NCBI GenBank assembly: GCA_963556495.2
Contig: OY747704.1
Location: 38,053,001 to 38,117,000 of the forward strand
Origin: Valencia hispanica
Lineage: Eukaryota; Chordata; Actinopteri; Cyprinodontiformes; Valenciidae
Direction: 5' to 3'
DNA length: 64,000 nt
Shown piece by piece: positions 47,441-57,739 of this stretch. The notes beneath the pieces were generated by a model. The model saw only the letters and a program-made list of their open reading frames with translations, did no database searches and was not told the DNA's origin. Made by a program: the position numbers and the translations under genes. Positions within the stretch are counted from its first letter, which is position 1. Each line of letters opens with the position of its first letter.

Positions 47441-48361
47441 ACACTAGTCAGAAAATGTAGTTGTCCCTGTAGTAGAATGAAAGGAGCTTCCACTAAGTTA
47501 GCTTTATTCAGAGATTACAAAAAGCCTAATGTAAGAATGCAGTGCTGTCTTTTAAAAGGTTGTAGCAATCCATTCATGAAATTCTATCCAAATTTGCGGG
47601 ACAACTTCAAACTGAATATAATTAAAATGGAGCACAAATAGGCAACCCCTGCTCCCCTAGCAAGGTTTCAGTCACATCGAGGCAGGTAAAACATGAACTG
47701 ATTTGAAAGATTATATCTTTTCAAAAACCAAATCATGAAAAGAATTACCAAAATATTTTTTGTAAAAACATTTATTTCCGAAAAGCATCTTACAATTGTT
47801 CTGTTTGGAAAATGAATTGAGACATTTTTTTTAAAGATGCTTATGAGTGAAAGTTAAATATTACAACTTAATCCTATAAGAGAACAAAGAAAGTCACTGT
47901 TCCTGCCTCTACAGGCGCATCTACTCAAACCAGAACACCATTGGAAATATTGTTTATTTCAAGAATTTAGTTAGGAAAACGTTTACACAAGCGTAGGCCC
48001 CAGAGTGTGTGTTCGAGCTATTTACAATTTATAATACACCCACAATAACCTACACTCCCTAATCTTCACTCCAGTTGGGTGTTCCTTACCATTAGACCCA
48101 TTTCTTGGATACCGCCTGCGCAGCGTGATGGATTTATATTGTAGAAATTCAGTGAGGGGTGGACTCTGGCACGTACACAGAGATGCTTCCTAAAACATGG
48201 ATCGGTCATTGCTCAACAGTTCTTGTGGGCCATGTAGCTTTCTTACATGTAGGTTTAAAACTGTGCCCTCCACATGTCCTGTAATCTGTCAACACCGTGT
48301 TGTTTTCGACAACTTCCCGCCATCGCATGACAACACATCAGCAAAGCTATGTCTCAGTCTG
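47441..48361 (-). other. FANCC: Probable FANCC 3'UTR and intergenic sequence
   Basis: Sequence directly downstream of the FANCC stop on the - strand. It carries the AATAAA candidates at 47953 and 47771 and nothing else recognised. Confidence 0.45.
47771..47958 (-). promoter_or_regulatory. Candidate FANCC polyadenylation signals
   Basis: AATAAA on the - strand (TTTATT on +) occurs at 47953-47958 and 47771-47776, about 0.4 and 0.6 kb past the FANCC stop codon. Either could end the transcript. Position is the only evidence. Confidence 0.3.
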
Positions 48362-48523
48362 TTACAGTGCATCTGGCTTACATTTGTTTTTTATGGTGTT
48401 TTGAAGTTCCTCAATCCTGAGACGAACTCTGTCACTTGCGAAGCTGCCTTGGTCATTCAGTCTGAAAAGCAGCGAGCTGAGAACACGTGTTGCTTCATCT
48501 TGCAGATCACGCTGATCCACCAC
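48362..48523 (-). CDS. FANCC: FANCC, last coding exon with stop codon
   Basis: On the - strand 'gtgtgagtccag' forms the acceptor, and the frame reads VVDQRDLQDEATRVLSSLLF, then RLNDQGSFASDRVRLRIEEL, ending KPDAL and TAA at 48364-48362. It joins the exon at 52207-52419 in phase 0. The hydrophobic helix followed by R-(L/W)-N, then a basic, Glu-rich terminal helix, aligns with the C-terminus of human FANCC (FLDQTLYRWNRLG... LKEL) as I recall it, with no gap needed around the junction. FANCC is part of the Fanconi anaemia core complex that promotes FANCD2/FANCI monoubiquitination at DNA crosslinks. No stop interrupts either exon. Confidence 0.85.
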   Translation of the reverse strand: MVDQRDLQDEATRVLSSLLFRLNDQGSFASDRVRLRIEELQNTIKNKCKPDAL

Positions 48524-49372
48524 CTGGACTCACACACACATACACAGAATCAACAAGTTGTTGCCTATGAGAAGCTGAAAAGGAAATAATCTGGTCTCAT
48601 TAAATTGTTGTATGAAAGGTGGGACTTCATTTTGAAAGAAATAATTCTGAAAACCCACATTTACCTCTGAGTAACTAAGAAAGCATCTTTCCCCTCTGCC
48701 AGTTCCTTCCTTAAGTTATGAGCACATATTTATGCTTGGATGATTCATAGCTTGCTTTAAAGTGGTTTCACAAATAATGGGGAAAAAAACTTAAAATGGT
48801 TAGATATAGGGAGTGGATGGAAAAGGAATTTAAAAAGGAGCCCGTTTCCAAAAGTTTTTGGAAAGCCTTAGGAAATACTGTTGAAAACCAATTTAGGTAA
48901 TCTGAAAAAAGTCTGGCTCCTTGGAAGCAAAATATAACAAAATTTAGGGTGTATTGCAACTATTAAATAACTAAGAAGATGGTTAGGATTTTATTTTATG
49001 CAGATGTTCTTTTTCTTTCATCATTTCTAACTGTTTGAGCAGGCAAAGACTGAACCCTGAACCAGTTTCTAAATGACAAATAAAGTGCAGCCTATTCTAG
49101 ATTTCATATTCATCATACCCTTGTAAGAACTACATAATAAGATGAAAGGAATAAAAAAATACCCGTTCTTTACCTTAGAAAACTGAGATATTCAAATAAA
49201 TTGTCCTTTCTATAGAAGTACTTTGTTTCCCTTAAGGTTTTTTTTTTATCTGCTTGTAAGAACCAAATGTTTATTTTTATTAAACATTTATGTGCTTAAT
49301 TTCTACTACAGTGTTAGTTATTCGTAAAGATCTTTTGGTGCTAGCCTTTATTTTCTTGAAATTAGTAATATA

Positions 49373-50729
49373 CAGACCGTTTCCAAAAATTTTGAATATC
49401 ATGGAAAAGTTTATTTCCATAATTCCATTCAAAATGTTAAACTTCCATAGATTATAGATTCAAGTCCCAAGTCTTAAACAATTTCAAGTATTTCGTTGTT
49501 TATTTTTACATAATTTGGGCTTCCAGCTCATAAAACCTACAAAAACAAGAATTCAAAAAATTAGAATACTGTGAAGAAATCAGCCCACATTTTACAGTGC
49601 CACACACTACTCATCTACTAAACTCAAACCACCTGCACAGGTTTTCTCAGGTGTCATATTGCTTCACTTTGGTTCAATTGTCTCAGTTAGGTTCAATATG
49701 GGGAAGACTGCAGACTTGACAACTGAAGACCATCACTGATACCCTCCATAGGATGGGTAAGGCACAAAAGGTCATAGCTAAGGACACTTGTTGTTTACAG
49801 AGTGCTGTGTCCAATAGAAAGTCCAGTGGAAGTGCAAAATGTGCCAGGAGAAGATGCACCAGCCGAAGTGCTGACCATGGGCTTCAGTGGATTATCAAAC
49901 AGAGAAGATTCATGAATCTGGCAGAGATCCAGAAAGAGTGGAATGAGGCGGGAGTCACAGCTTCAAAAACCACCCCATTCAGACGCATCCGGGACATGGG
50001 CTACAACTGTCAGGTTCCTCGGGTCAAACCACCTCTGAGCCTGAGCCAACGTAGGAAGAGTCTCAACTGGGCCAAGGAGAAGAAGGACGGGACTGTTGGC
50101 CAGTGGTCCAAGGTCCTCTTTTCCAGTGAAACTAAAGTGTGCCTTTAATTTGTGAATCAAGGGCCAAGGGTTTGGAGGTAGACGGGTGAGGAACAGAACC
50201 CACGCTGCTTGAGGTTCAGTGTGAAATATCCAGTCAGTCATGATTTGGGGTGCAAAGTCCAGTGAAGGTGTTGGTAAACTCGGCTTTCTTAAATCCAAGG
50301 TCACCGCATTAGTCTACCAGAATGTTTTAGAGGACAACATGATTCCTTCTGCTGAGGATCTGTATGGAGATGTAGATTTCATCATTGCCTCGATGCATCA
50401 AGGCAGTGATTCCCTACAAAGTATTGAAGATTGACATATCGTTTTAAAAGTACCATATTTTGATTTGATGTGATCCTAATTTCTTTCTTTTTTTTCTGCA
50501 AAAATTGAGAAGTAAATGGTGATTTCTTCACAGTATTCAAATTTTTTGAATTCCTGTTTTCTTGGTTTTCTGACATGGAAGGCCAAATTATGTACAAATA
50601 AACTAAATACTTGAAATCATTTAAATTGTGGGCCCTGAATCTATAATCCATGGAAGTTTAACGTTTTGATTGGAATTATGGAAATAAATAAACTTTTCCA
50701 TGATATTCAAAATTTTTGGAAAGGGTAAG
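49373..50729 (+). mobile_element. Tc1/mariner transposon, family D, catalytically dead
   Basis: TA-flanked inverted repeats of about 200 bp begin 'cagaccgtttccaaaaattt' and end in the mutated complement. On + the transposase has its DNA-binding part (WIIKQRRFMNLAEIQKEWNE, then PFRRIRDMGYNCQVPR) and runs to SSETKVCL followed by a stop. The family's usual Asp-Glu at this place reads S-E, so the first catalytic Asp is lost. After a second stop the frame resumes (SVMIWGAKSSEGVGKLGFLK) and reaches YGDVDFI. There it jumps past the remaining catalytic residues to the 3' repeat. Confidence 0.88.
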
Positions 50730-51170
50730 TATGTTTGACTGTTTCTGCACTTTGAGGAATAAAGCTATTTTCATTCTGCTTATGTTTTTTTTTTAAGTTC
50801 AAGCTGACCAATCAGGAATGACCATTTGAAGAAGAAGGAAGCAGAAAAAAACTTTTCGTTTTTTGATAATTTTCAAGTAAATATTCTTTTATATTTAATA
50901 AAAGAAAATAAAACTGCTCTTGGGTTTGTTAGTAAATGTTCATAAAAAAAGATGTGACAAAGTGTAATAGTACCCAATAAACTGTTAGAATTCACATTAC
51001 TTTGAGTATGAAACATGCCTAAATCAAAAGTCTTCACATAGCACGTTTTTATCAGTATCATCATACTAACAGGGGATCCTTTCACAGAATGTATTGCTGT
51101 TTTATTCTTCTTTATTAAATACATCGCTGTCTGATTGTGGGATGTGTGGAATGTTGCAATGTATAAAGAC

Positions 51171-52170
51171 ACGGTGCCTTATAAAAGTATTCATACCCTT
51201 AAGGTTTTTATTTCTCATCTTGTCACCCCAAAAGTCAGTGTATTTTATAGCGATTTAAATGATAAATCATCCAGAAGTGCATTATTCTGAAGTGATTTTT
51301 ATTTCCATACATACAAAAATGCTGTTTTTTCCTTAGGATTTTCTCCAATGTCTTTGTGCTATGCTCTAAACCATGCCACTGTAGATCTGGCTTTTTGTTT
51401 GTGGATGTTTTCCTGTTGGAAAGTGAACCACCAACCTCATTGCAAGTCTTTTCCTGCCTCGAGCAGGACATTTTGGAGATGGTGTGGTTTGGGATGACCA
51501 GTGTTAGTTCTCTGCAACACATTTAATTTTGGAGGTATGCCAAAACATTAAGTTTTGGTTTCATCTGACCTTGTTTACATGTTTGTGGTGTCCTGTACAT
51601 GTTTTTTTCTTTACTATTCCATAGAGGTTTCCTGGAGTGTACGACTAATAGTTGTTCAGCAGAATCTCACACTTGTGCTGCAGCTCCTCAAAGTTATAAT
51701 GGGCCTCTTGGCAGCTATTCTAAATAATGCTCTCCTTACCCACCCCCTGTAAATTTAGTTGGGGTTTTGACGATAATTTTTTCATTTTCAAATAATGGAT
51801 TGAACAATGTGTTTTAAACTTTTTACAACTTTATCCTTAACCTTCCTGCTTTGTACATTGGTCCTCATTATTGTTCTTTAATGTTCAAAGAAATCACTGA
51901 GGCGTTCACAGAACAGCTGGATCCACACAGGTTGACTATTGCTCTGGATTACTTACTTAAAAGTTATCAGAGTAAAATGGGTTGAACAGAAATCCAAGCA
52001 TTCTCATCTCAGACAAATTTATAAAAATAAAATAAAAAACATTGAAAAGCATATATTCCATTCCTTACAAAATTAGGAGTTACTTTATTTTGGTCTATCA
52101 CACGAAATGCCATTAAAATGTACTAGATTTTGTGATAATGTGACAAAATGTGAAAAACCTTTTGCAGGTT
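51171..52170 (-). mobile_element. Tc1 family A copy in FANCC intron
   Basis: It runs from 'cacggtgccttataaaag' to the decayed inverted end 'gaaaaaccttttgcaggtta'. The transposase region is on the - strand; + strand landmarks are 'gtacgactaatagttgttc' and 'aatggattgaaca'. It is the most complete family A copy here, about 1 kb, but carries many indels and no continuous frame. It ends 37 bases from the FANCC exon donor. Confidence 0.75.
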
Positions 52171-52206
52171 ATGAAGAGGTTTAAAGGAAGAAAATAATTT
52201 TCTCAC

Positions 52207-52419
52207 CTTCTGTATAATCTCTGTTGATGTACTCAGTGGCAGTTGACCAAAAGCAGCAAAGTTAACCAAGAGGTTAAGGGTTGCCGATGGGGCGAGTGAT
52301 GGCTGCTGAGGTTCTGGTGACAGCAGACTGATAAATGCCTGCAGGTGGCCAGCAGGAAGGGGATGAGCTGCAATGGAGAAAAGATTGTACAGGTGGTCCC
52401 ACGCTGCTTTGGCCTGGAC
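52207..52419 (-). CDS. FANCC: FANCC, penultimate coding exon
   Basis: On the - strand 'tctgtccccag' precedes the exon and GTGAGA follows. The 71 codons begin VQAKAAWDHLYNLFS, continue LPAGHLQAF and ATLNLLVNFAAFG, and end STSTEIIQK. The start aligns with human FANCC VQVKA..GHLL, and the LNLLVNF segment with its LLLNFLLW, as recalled from the human protein. Both junctions are phase 0 and the following exon continues in frame. The position is also right: FANCC lies tail to tail with AOPEP in human. Exons further upstream were not found in 52.4-64 kb. Confidence 0.88.
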
Positions 52420-52950
52420 CTGGGGACAGAAGGTTCATATGACTAACAGTAACCTTCCTGCAAAGAAATATCAACAGACTCATAATTTAGAAGAGATAGA
52501 GGAGGACAGTCTAATGTGAGATGAGGATTGTAACCAAGGTGATTCAGCTGCGAGTCTCCGAGGGTTGTGAGAGGAGGCGGACAAATAGGAGACACAGAGA
52601 CAAACCTCAGGCCAGCTGGCCAGACACTCATTGAGAAATCAATACCGCATTCCCCTTTTGCCCAGCTCCCCTTGCTCATCTATACCTCCTTCTCTTCAGT
52701 TCTCGACTACCGCTCACATGGGAAAGGGGAGGGAGGGTGGTGTTGTCATCCATTATTTATTCTTTAATGTGTCTCCCTTCCCTGTGTTGGCTCTTTGGCT
52801 TTCAGCAACACCACACCTGTCTGGAGGAAAATAACAGACCTTCCACACTGTTGCCCTGTTGCTCAGACTTGATGAGATTTTATCCACACTGTGTCCTCTC
52901 AGCTCACAAAACAAATGTCAGCACATTATAACTCTGTTGTTCTTCAGAGC

Positions 52951-52993
52951 CTTCATTGGTGTTGTCCTGCAGAGCAACACAACACCAATGAAG
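52951..52993. other. Perfect 15-bp hairpin
   Basis: CTTCATTGGTGTTGT at 52951-52965 and its exact complement at 52979-52993 are separated by 13 bases. The stem does not extend far enough to suggest a standard microRNA precursor. Its function is unknown. Confidence 0.6.
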
Positions 52994-53140
52994 TTCACAG
53001 TATCTCATAACTCCTCAGTGAGGGGAGCATAGATGTCTGCATCACATTTCAAAGCATTTCAGTCAGTGACACTTGGAAGACTAACACAAAGTAGAGAATG
53101 AATGTGAAGTGGAAGCAAAAAAGCTGAAGCTCAGTCAAAC

Positions 53141-53172
53141 TGTTCACTCACACAGGAGAGTGTGAGTGAACA
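53141..53172. other. Perfect 13-bp hairpin
   Basis: TGTTCACTCACAC and GTGTGAGTGAACA are separated by 6 bases (AGGAGA). It lies 150 bases from the previous hairpin. It may be a remnant of a transposon end. Confidence 0.6.
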
Positions 53173-53260
53173 AACATTTTTAAGGTTTGCCACAGTTTCT
53201 TAATTGGATTTAAGTCTGAACTTTGACTGGCCCGTTACCTACTACAACCAAATTTATGTA
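53170..53260 (-). mobile_element. Short Tc1 family A fragment
   Basis: 'ggtttgccacagtttcttaa' followed by 'ctgaactttgactggccc' is an internal piece of the family A transposase region in reverse orientation. Confidence 0.5.
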
Positions 53261-53397
53261 CAGTTCTGTCAACCAAATCTTAGGATTAAAAAAACCCAAC
53301 TTTTATTTCTTTTACAACTTTTTCCTCTGCATAGCTGTGCTTTAGAAGAACTGTTCTGATCAATGATTTTTTAAAATTTTTAGGGCACTATATCGTT

Positions 53398-54590
53398 ACG
53401 TTATGCATATAACTTCTCTTCCCTGAAGGAGAGGAACAAGGTACAATACAGAGTATGGGATATCACACCCCTATGTGGCCCGACTGAAGACATCTTTAAT
53501 CATGCAAAGGCAAAATGATGTGTGATGACAAGTGTCAGGCGCTGCCTGCATTTAAATACACCCACCATCACAGTCATTACTCAGTTCAATGGCCGCTCTT
53601 CACTGAGCCCGGCTGAACAGCAAGGCAGAAAAGGTGGTGTACCTTGTTCCTGTCCTTCAGGGAACAGTAGTTATATGCATAACATAACGTTCCCTTTCAA
53701 TCGATTCACTCGGTACGTCACATAGAGTATGGGACTTATATGCATGCTCCACAGAGCAGCCATCAACATAAGAAAAATGTAGTGCGTTAGTAACCCTTGA
53801 ATCCAGCAGAAAGAACAGTAAGCCACAGATGGGGCTGTCACATCCAGACGATAAAACCGAACAAAGCGTGCGATGAAGACCAACTGGCTGCAGCGGGAAT
53901 GTCACTCACAGGAACCCCTTTAAATAGCGCCCAGGATGCAGCCACACCCCTTGTTGAATGTGCTCTTACACCATGAGGTAAAGGGAGAATCCTGCTGTTG
54001 TAAGCAAGAGAAATAGCCTCCACAACCCAATGAGAGAGCTTTTGTCTGGACAGAGCCTTGTCTCTTGCTGGATTAGCAAAACAGCTGATCACACAACCAC
54101 ACATTTTGAGTGTGGTCAATGTAAAGACATAGTGTACGTAACAGGCACAGAAAATGCAACATTCTTTGCTCCTAAGAAGTAAAAATAGGGGGACAAAAAC
54201 TAGAAAGCTCAATAGTTGTAAAGCTGTAATCTGATGGGATATCCAGTGTTTGGCCATAAAGCGACCTTTAAACAATCAGCTGAAAACTGAACATAAAATG
54301 AGTGCACTGAAAGTGCATGCAGGTCCCCAACCCATTTCATAGTTGCTAAAGCAAGAAGCAGAGCCGTCTAATATGACGACTTCTTATGAGAGTTTTCGTA
54401 TCAACACATTCAAGGGGCTCAAATGGAGTACTACCTCCAGCACAACAGTTGGGTCCCAGGATGGGATGTTAGACTTAATTCCTGGTCTCAGCCTATGGAC
54501 CCCTTTTTTTAAAAAACACAGCCAGGGGATGAGCACCCGGTGTCACTCCATCAAAGCAGACTTCTTTTTTTCAATAGGAAACTTTTCATC
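53398..54590 (-). mobile_element. DIRS-type tyrosine-recombinase retrotransposon, 3' remnant
   Basis: On the - strand the recombinase C-terminal region reads KLSHWVVEAISLAYNS, then GVRAHSTRGVAASWALFKGV, the H-x-x-R box of tyrosine recombinases. In another frame it reads RFVRFYRLDVTAP, which carries the nucleophilic Tyr. A frameshift separates the two. The terminal region has inverted copies of 'ttatgcatataact' plus 'ttccctgaagga' at 53403 and about 53680, as in DIRS ends. The region to 54590 matches a DIRS internal stretch I recall. No reverse transcriptase is left. Confidence 0.75.
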
Positions 54591-54595
54591 AGAAT

Positions 54596-54760
54596 GAACA
54601 GAAATCACATGTGGGGTGCCCCAGGGATCCATCCTGGGGCCATTCTTATTTAATATCCACATACTCCCATTAGCCCAGATTACAACAACCAATAAGATTA
54701 GCTACCATAACTATGCAGATGATACTCAGCTCTACATTACAATGTTGAAGCGTCCAACTT
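54596..54760 (+). mobile_element. L2-type LINE reverse-transcriptase fragment
   Basis: The frame reads CGVPQGSILGPFLFNIHILP and then HNYADDTQLYI, which are motif B and the YADD catalytic motif of an L2-like reverse transcriptase. Flanking parts are missing. It is sandwiched between the DIRS remnant and the duplicated MADF region, so it is a cut fragment. Confidence 0.75.
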
Positions 54761-54769
54761 TGGCGTGCA

Positions 54770-55360
54770 ACGCATTTTTGACGCATTGGCGGGAACGCAC
54801 CGTTAGTCGGAACTGCAACTAGTAAACCATAGCAACAATCCTTTCCACCCACGGTGTAAGTGCGCATGCGCGCCTGAGAGGGAGTTGTGCCGCCAGATGG
54901 CTGATCTGCATCACTGTTGGCAGGAAGGTGCTGCCCTGTACTGGAATGGAGAGGTGCAGCCTCATTTGATCACCCCGATCTATATGGCACCAGTTGCTTT
55001 CTCTACAGAGACAGGAATAAAAAGGATCTCGCTTGGAGGAATATAAGTGAGAAGATTGGGCAACCTGGTAACTTAATTTCACCTTTGAAAGTTTTCACGT
55101 ACTGACCCTGCGAACCTGTGCAGGGTACTCTCCATAGTAAATAGAGAATGGAGACTCTCTCTTGACGTTTTGGTGTGAAAGCACTGTTAGTCGGAACTGC
55201 AACAAGTAAACCATAGCAACAATCCTTTCCACCCACGGTGTAAGTGCGCATGCGCGCCTGAGAGGGAGTTGTGCCGCCAGATGGCTGATCTGCATCACTG
55301 TTGGCAGGAAGGTGCTGCCCTCTACTGGAAAGGAGAGGTGCATCCTCATTTGACTGTTGT
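54770..55360 (+). mobile_element. DNA-transposon remnant with duplicated ends and a MADF fragment
   Basis: A segment of about 185 bases occurs twice in the same orientation (about 54787-54972 and 55178-55357), with shared landmarks 'gcgcatgcgcgcctgagagg' and 'gccgccagatggctgatctg'. Between them the + strand reads FDHPDLYGTSCFLYRDRNKK, then DLAWRNISEKIG, a MADF DNA-binding segment like that at 11566-11700. This looks like a PIF/Harbinger-type remnant rearranged by duplication or by insertion of a second copy. No nuclease is present. Confidence 0.5.
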
Positions 55361-55479
55361 GCAATCAATGGCACAGTGTTTTGATTGTGATTTTTTGGCA
55401 ACAAAACTGCACTCTTTATTGAAACATTTGACAGAGTAACACAAACATTCTGAACATTTCGTTTGGAAATGTTGGTGTA

Positions 55480-56545
55480 GATTCTCAGTCATGCAGGGCA
55501 TGATAATCTTGACAGTTTAAATGAAGGCAACTGGACCTTTGTTGTTGTCTTGAAAATGTTTCATCTTTCATCCAAGAAGCTTCTTCAGTTCTAAGAACTG
55601 GATTGGGAGTATCAGATTTATAAATCTAAAGTGTGAAGCGAAGGTGTGTTTGTCCCCATAGGCGGCGTTGTTGCTGGTGATGTCTGGTAAGGACTTGCCT
55701 TACAACAAGCCTACAAGCCCTCAGTCCAGCCTCTCTCAGCCTATTGCGGACAGCCTGAGCACTGATCAGAGGGGTTGTGTGTTCCTGGTGTGACTTGGGC
55801 AGTTGTTGTGGCCATCCTGTACCTGTCACGCAGGTGTGATATTCGGATGTACCGATCCTGAGCAGGTGGTCTTACACGTGGTCTTCCACTGCGAGGATGA
55901 TCAGCTGTCCTTCCTGTCTCCCTGTAGCGCTGTCTTAGGCGTCTCACAGTGCGGACATGGCAATTTATTGCCCTAGCCACATCAGCAGTCCTTATGCCTC
56001 CCTGCAGCATGCCTAATGCACGTTCACGCAGATTAGCAGGGACCCTGGGCATCTTTCTCTGGGTGTTTTTCACAGTCGGTAGACAAGTCTCTTTAGTGTC
56101 CTGCGTTTTTAGAACTGTGACCTTAAATGCCTACTTTCTGTAAGCTGTTAAGGTCTTAACGAGCATTCCACAGGTGCATGTTAATTAATTGATTATGGTT
56201 GATTGAACATGCATGGAAAACATTGTTTAAACCCTTTACAATGAAGATCTGTAAAGTTATTTGGATTTTTACAACACTATTGTTGAAATACACAGTCCTG
56301 AAAAAGGGATGTTTCTTTCTTTGCTGAGTATATGTCTGTGTTCTTTGTCCTTTCCTTCTCTCTTTGTGGGGACATGTTCAGCTTGATGCTGTAGTGTTCT
56401 GATGAAGACAGTTTATGCTCCGATGGGTGGTGTGAGTCAAAAAGTGGCCTTTGGTCTGTATATGTGGGTTTCCTAAAGACTTCTGTGGTGAGGCTGTCAT
56501 CTCCTTCCAAGTGTACCAGGCAGTCCAGAAAGGGTAGCTCGTCTT
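55480..56545 (-). mobile_element. Penelope-like element fragment, interrupted by a Tc1
   Basis: From about 56545 leftward on the - strand, the reading LPFLDCLVHLEGDDSLTTE, then VFRKPTYTDQRPLFDSHHPS, then EHKL is the Penelope reverse-transcriptase C-terminal block (F-L-D, then Y/F-RKPT-T-Q, then FDSHHP). Left of the inserted Tc1, 55500-55600 holds 'gtttcatctttcatccaaga' and 'agcttcttcagttct', which I take as the downstream part of the same unit. The GIY-YIG endonuclease is not recognisable. Confidence 0.65.
55622..56328 (-). mobile_element. Tc1/mariner transposon, family E, truncated
   Basis: The right end near 56328 ('tttctttctttgctgag', TA) is the terminus. On the - strand the transposase starts MPRVPANLRERALGMLQGGI, then ADVARAINCHVRTVRRLRQR and GRPRVRPP: a paired-type helix-turn-helix and a GRPR hook. 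The sequence shifts frame near 55745, continues as LREAGLRACR, and is cut off before the catalytic domain. Confidence 0.85.
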
Positions 56546-56715
56546 CTTTAAAAAGTCAATCTACAGCTAAAGGTCGTGGGGCCACCCACACAATGGTTGA
56601 ATGAAGAGGCCAAGCTGCCAGGGACGTAATCATGGGCAGGAGATTAACCAGCCCAGCTTTGTCTGCTCCCTCCAAGTCTGCATACTGTCCCTAACCTGGC
56701 ACTGTAATGTGTTTA

Positions 56716-56716
56716 A

Positions 56717-56752
<36 letters not shown>
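56716..56752 (+). repeat. (AAT)n microsatellite
   Basis: AAT repeats followed by their inverse ATT units ('aataat...attattatt'), so the tract can fold on itself. Confidence 0.9.
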
Positions 56753-57620
56753 AAGCGCCTTTCAAAACACACAAGGACAGCAATAATCAACAGAGAAAAG
56801 AACCAAAGCAAGTTAAAATAAAATTAAAAGACGACTCACAAAACCCAAAAGAAAACAAACCAAAAAATCCAAAAACAAACCAGAAAAAACAAGTGCAATA
56901 AAGGAACAGAGCTAATAAACAGTAGGCGTGTAGAAAGTGTACAGAGAGTCAGAGTTTGGGAGGGATTGCGGTAGAGAATTCCAGCGGTGGGGAGCAGAGC
57001 ACCTGAAAGCTCTGCTCCCCATGGAGCATGTGGTAAGCGGTTTGTTCCACCAGGAACATGGGCAGGTGGTTTTTAACAGTAGCTATCTTCGTCGAGAGAC
57101 AGAATTATATGAACCGCAACACCTTCAGAGCGGGAGCAGGTGTGGGCAACTCTACCTCCGACTTATTAGCTGCCTGGCAGTAAATGGAAAGTGTCGTCCT
57201 GGCCCACAGCAGAGGTGGTGGTGGCAGAAAAAGCAGCCGGACACTGACCAGCTGAAAAGTTGTTGTTGTCTTCTTCAGACAGACTTTAACCTTCCAGGCT
57301 GATGTCCAGCACAATGTCATCATTACAGCACTCAAGGTTATACTGAGATGAAGCAGTATGCTGCCCCGTCCTGGCTTACCCCTCTCCACATAATCCATAT
57401 GGTCTGCCAAGCCAGAAGTGGGGGTTTCAACCACAAAAAAAAGCCATACTCATCGGACTCAGACGAAGTTGGGTTCCTTGGCTCGGTAATAAGGAGGTCT
57501 TGCTGTGAGACTATAGCCTTTCCCAACAATTTCTGCACAAACTTGACCCGCTGTTCAAGTGTTGAGCGGCAAAACACACAGGCGTCTGGCTGTCAACACT
57601 TCTCTTGCATGGACAATTCC
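56753..57620. repeat. Dispersed repeat and unclassified low-copy sequence
   Basis: 'taagcgcctttcaaaacaca', then 'attccagcggtggggagcag' and 'ctgctccccatggagcatg' resemble a common fish retroposon 3' region. From about 57090 to 57620 I see open frames on both strands, for example a - frame with CVFCRSTLEQRVKFVQKLLG. None has a recognisable family, acceptor/donor pair or start context I would trust. Confidence 0.35.
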
Positions 57621-57739
57621 TAGGCAGAGGGAGCATGCTTCATGCTGGACTTTTTCAAGAAGAGAGAAGCCACACTACTGAGGATAGGTTCGAACAGAAG
57701 ACTTCTGCTTCACTATTTTTTGCTTGATGCTCATTCCGA

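Larger units (their letters stand above)
48524..52206 (-). other. FANCC: Last FANCC intron, 3.7 kb
   Basis: It is bounded on the - strand by GTGAGA at 52206 and by 'gagtccag' ending at 48524. It contains two Tc1-type elements (49373-50729, 51171-52170) that make up about two thirds of its length. The remainder shows no gene. Confidence 0.75.

Noticed and set aside
52443..52679. Additional FANCC exon
   Set aside because: The - strand frame lies 23 bases beyond the penultimate exon's acceptor, spans the presumed intron end and does not resemble the FANCC sequence expected before it.
57105..57577. Unknown gene on the - strand
   Set aside because: Two overlapping frames with no recognised domain, no clear splice sites and repeat sequence on both sides.
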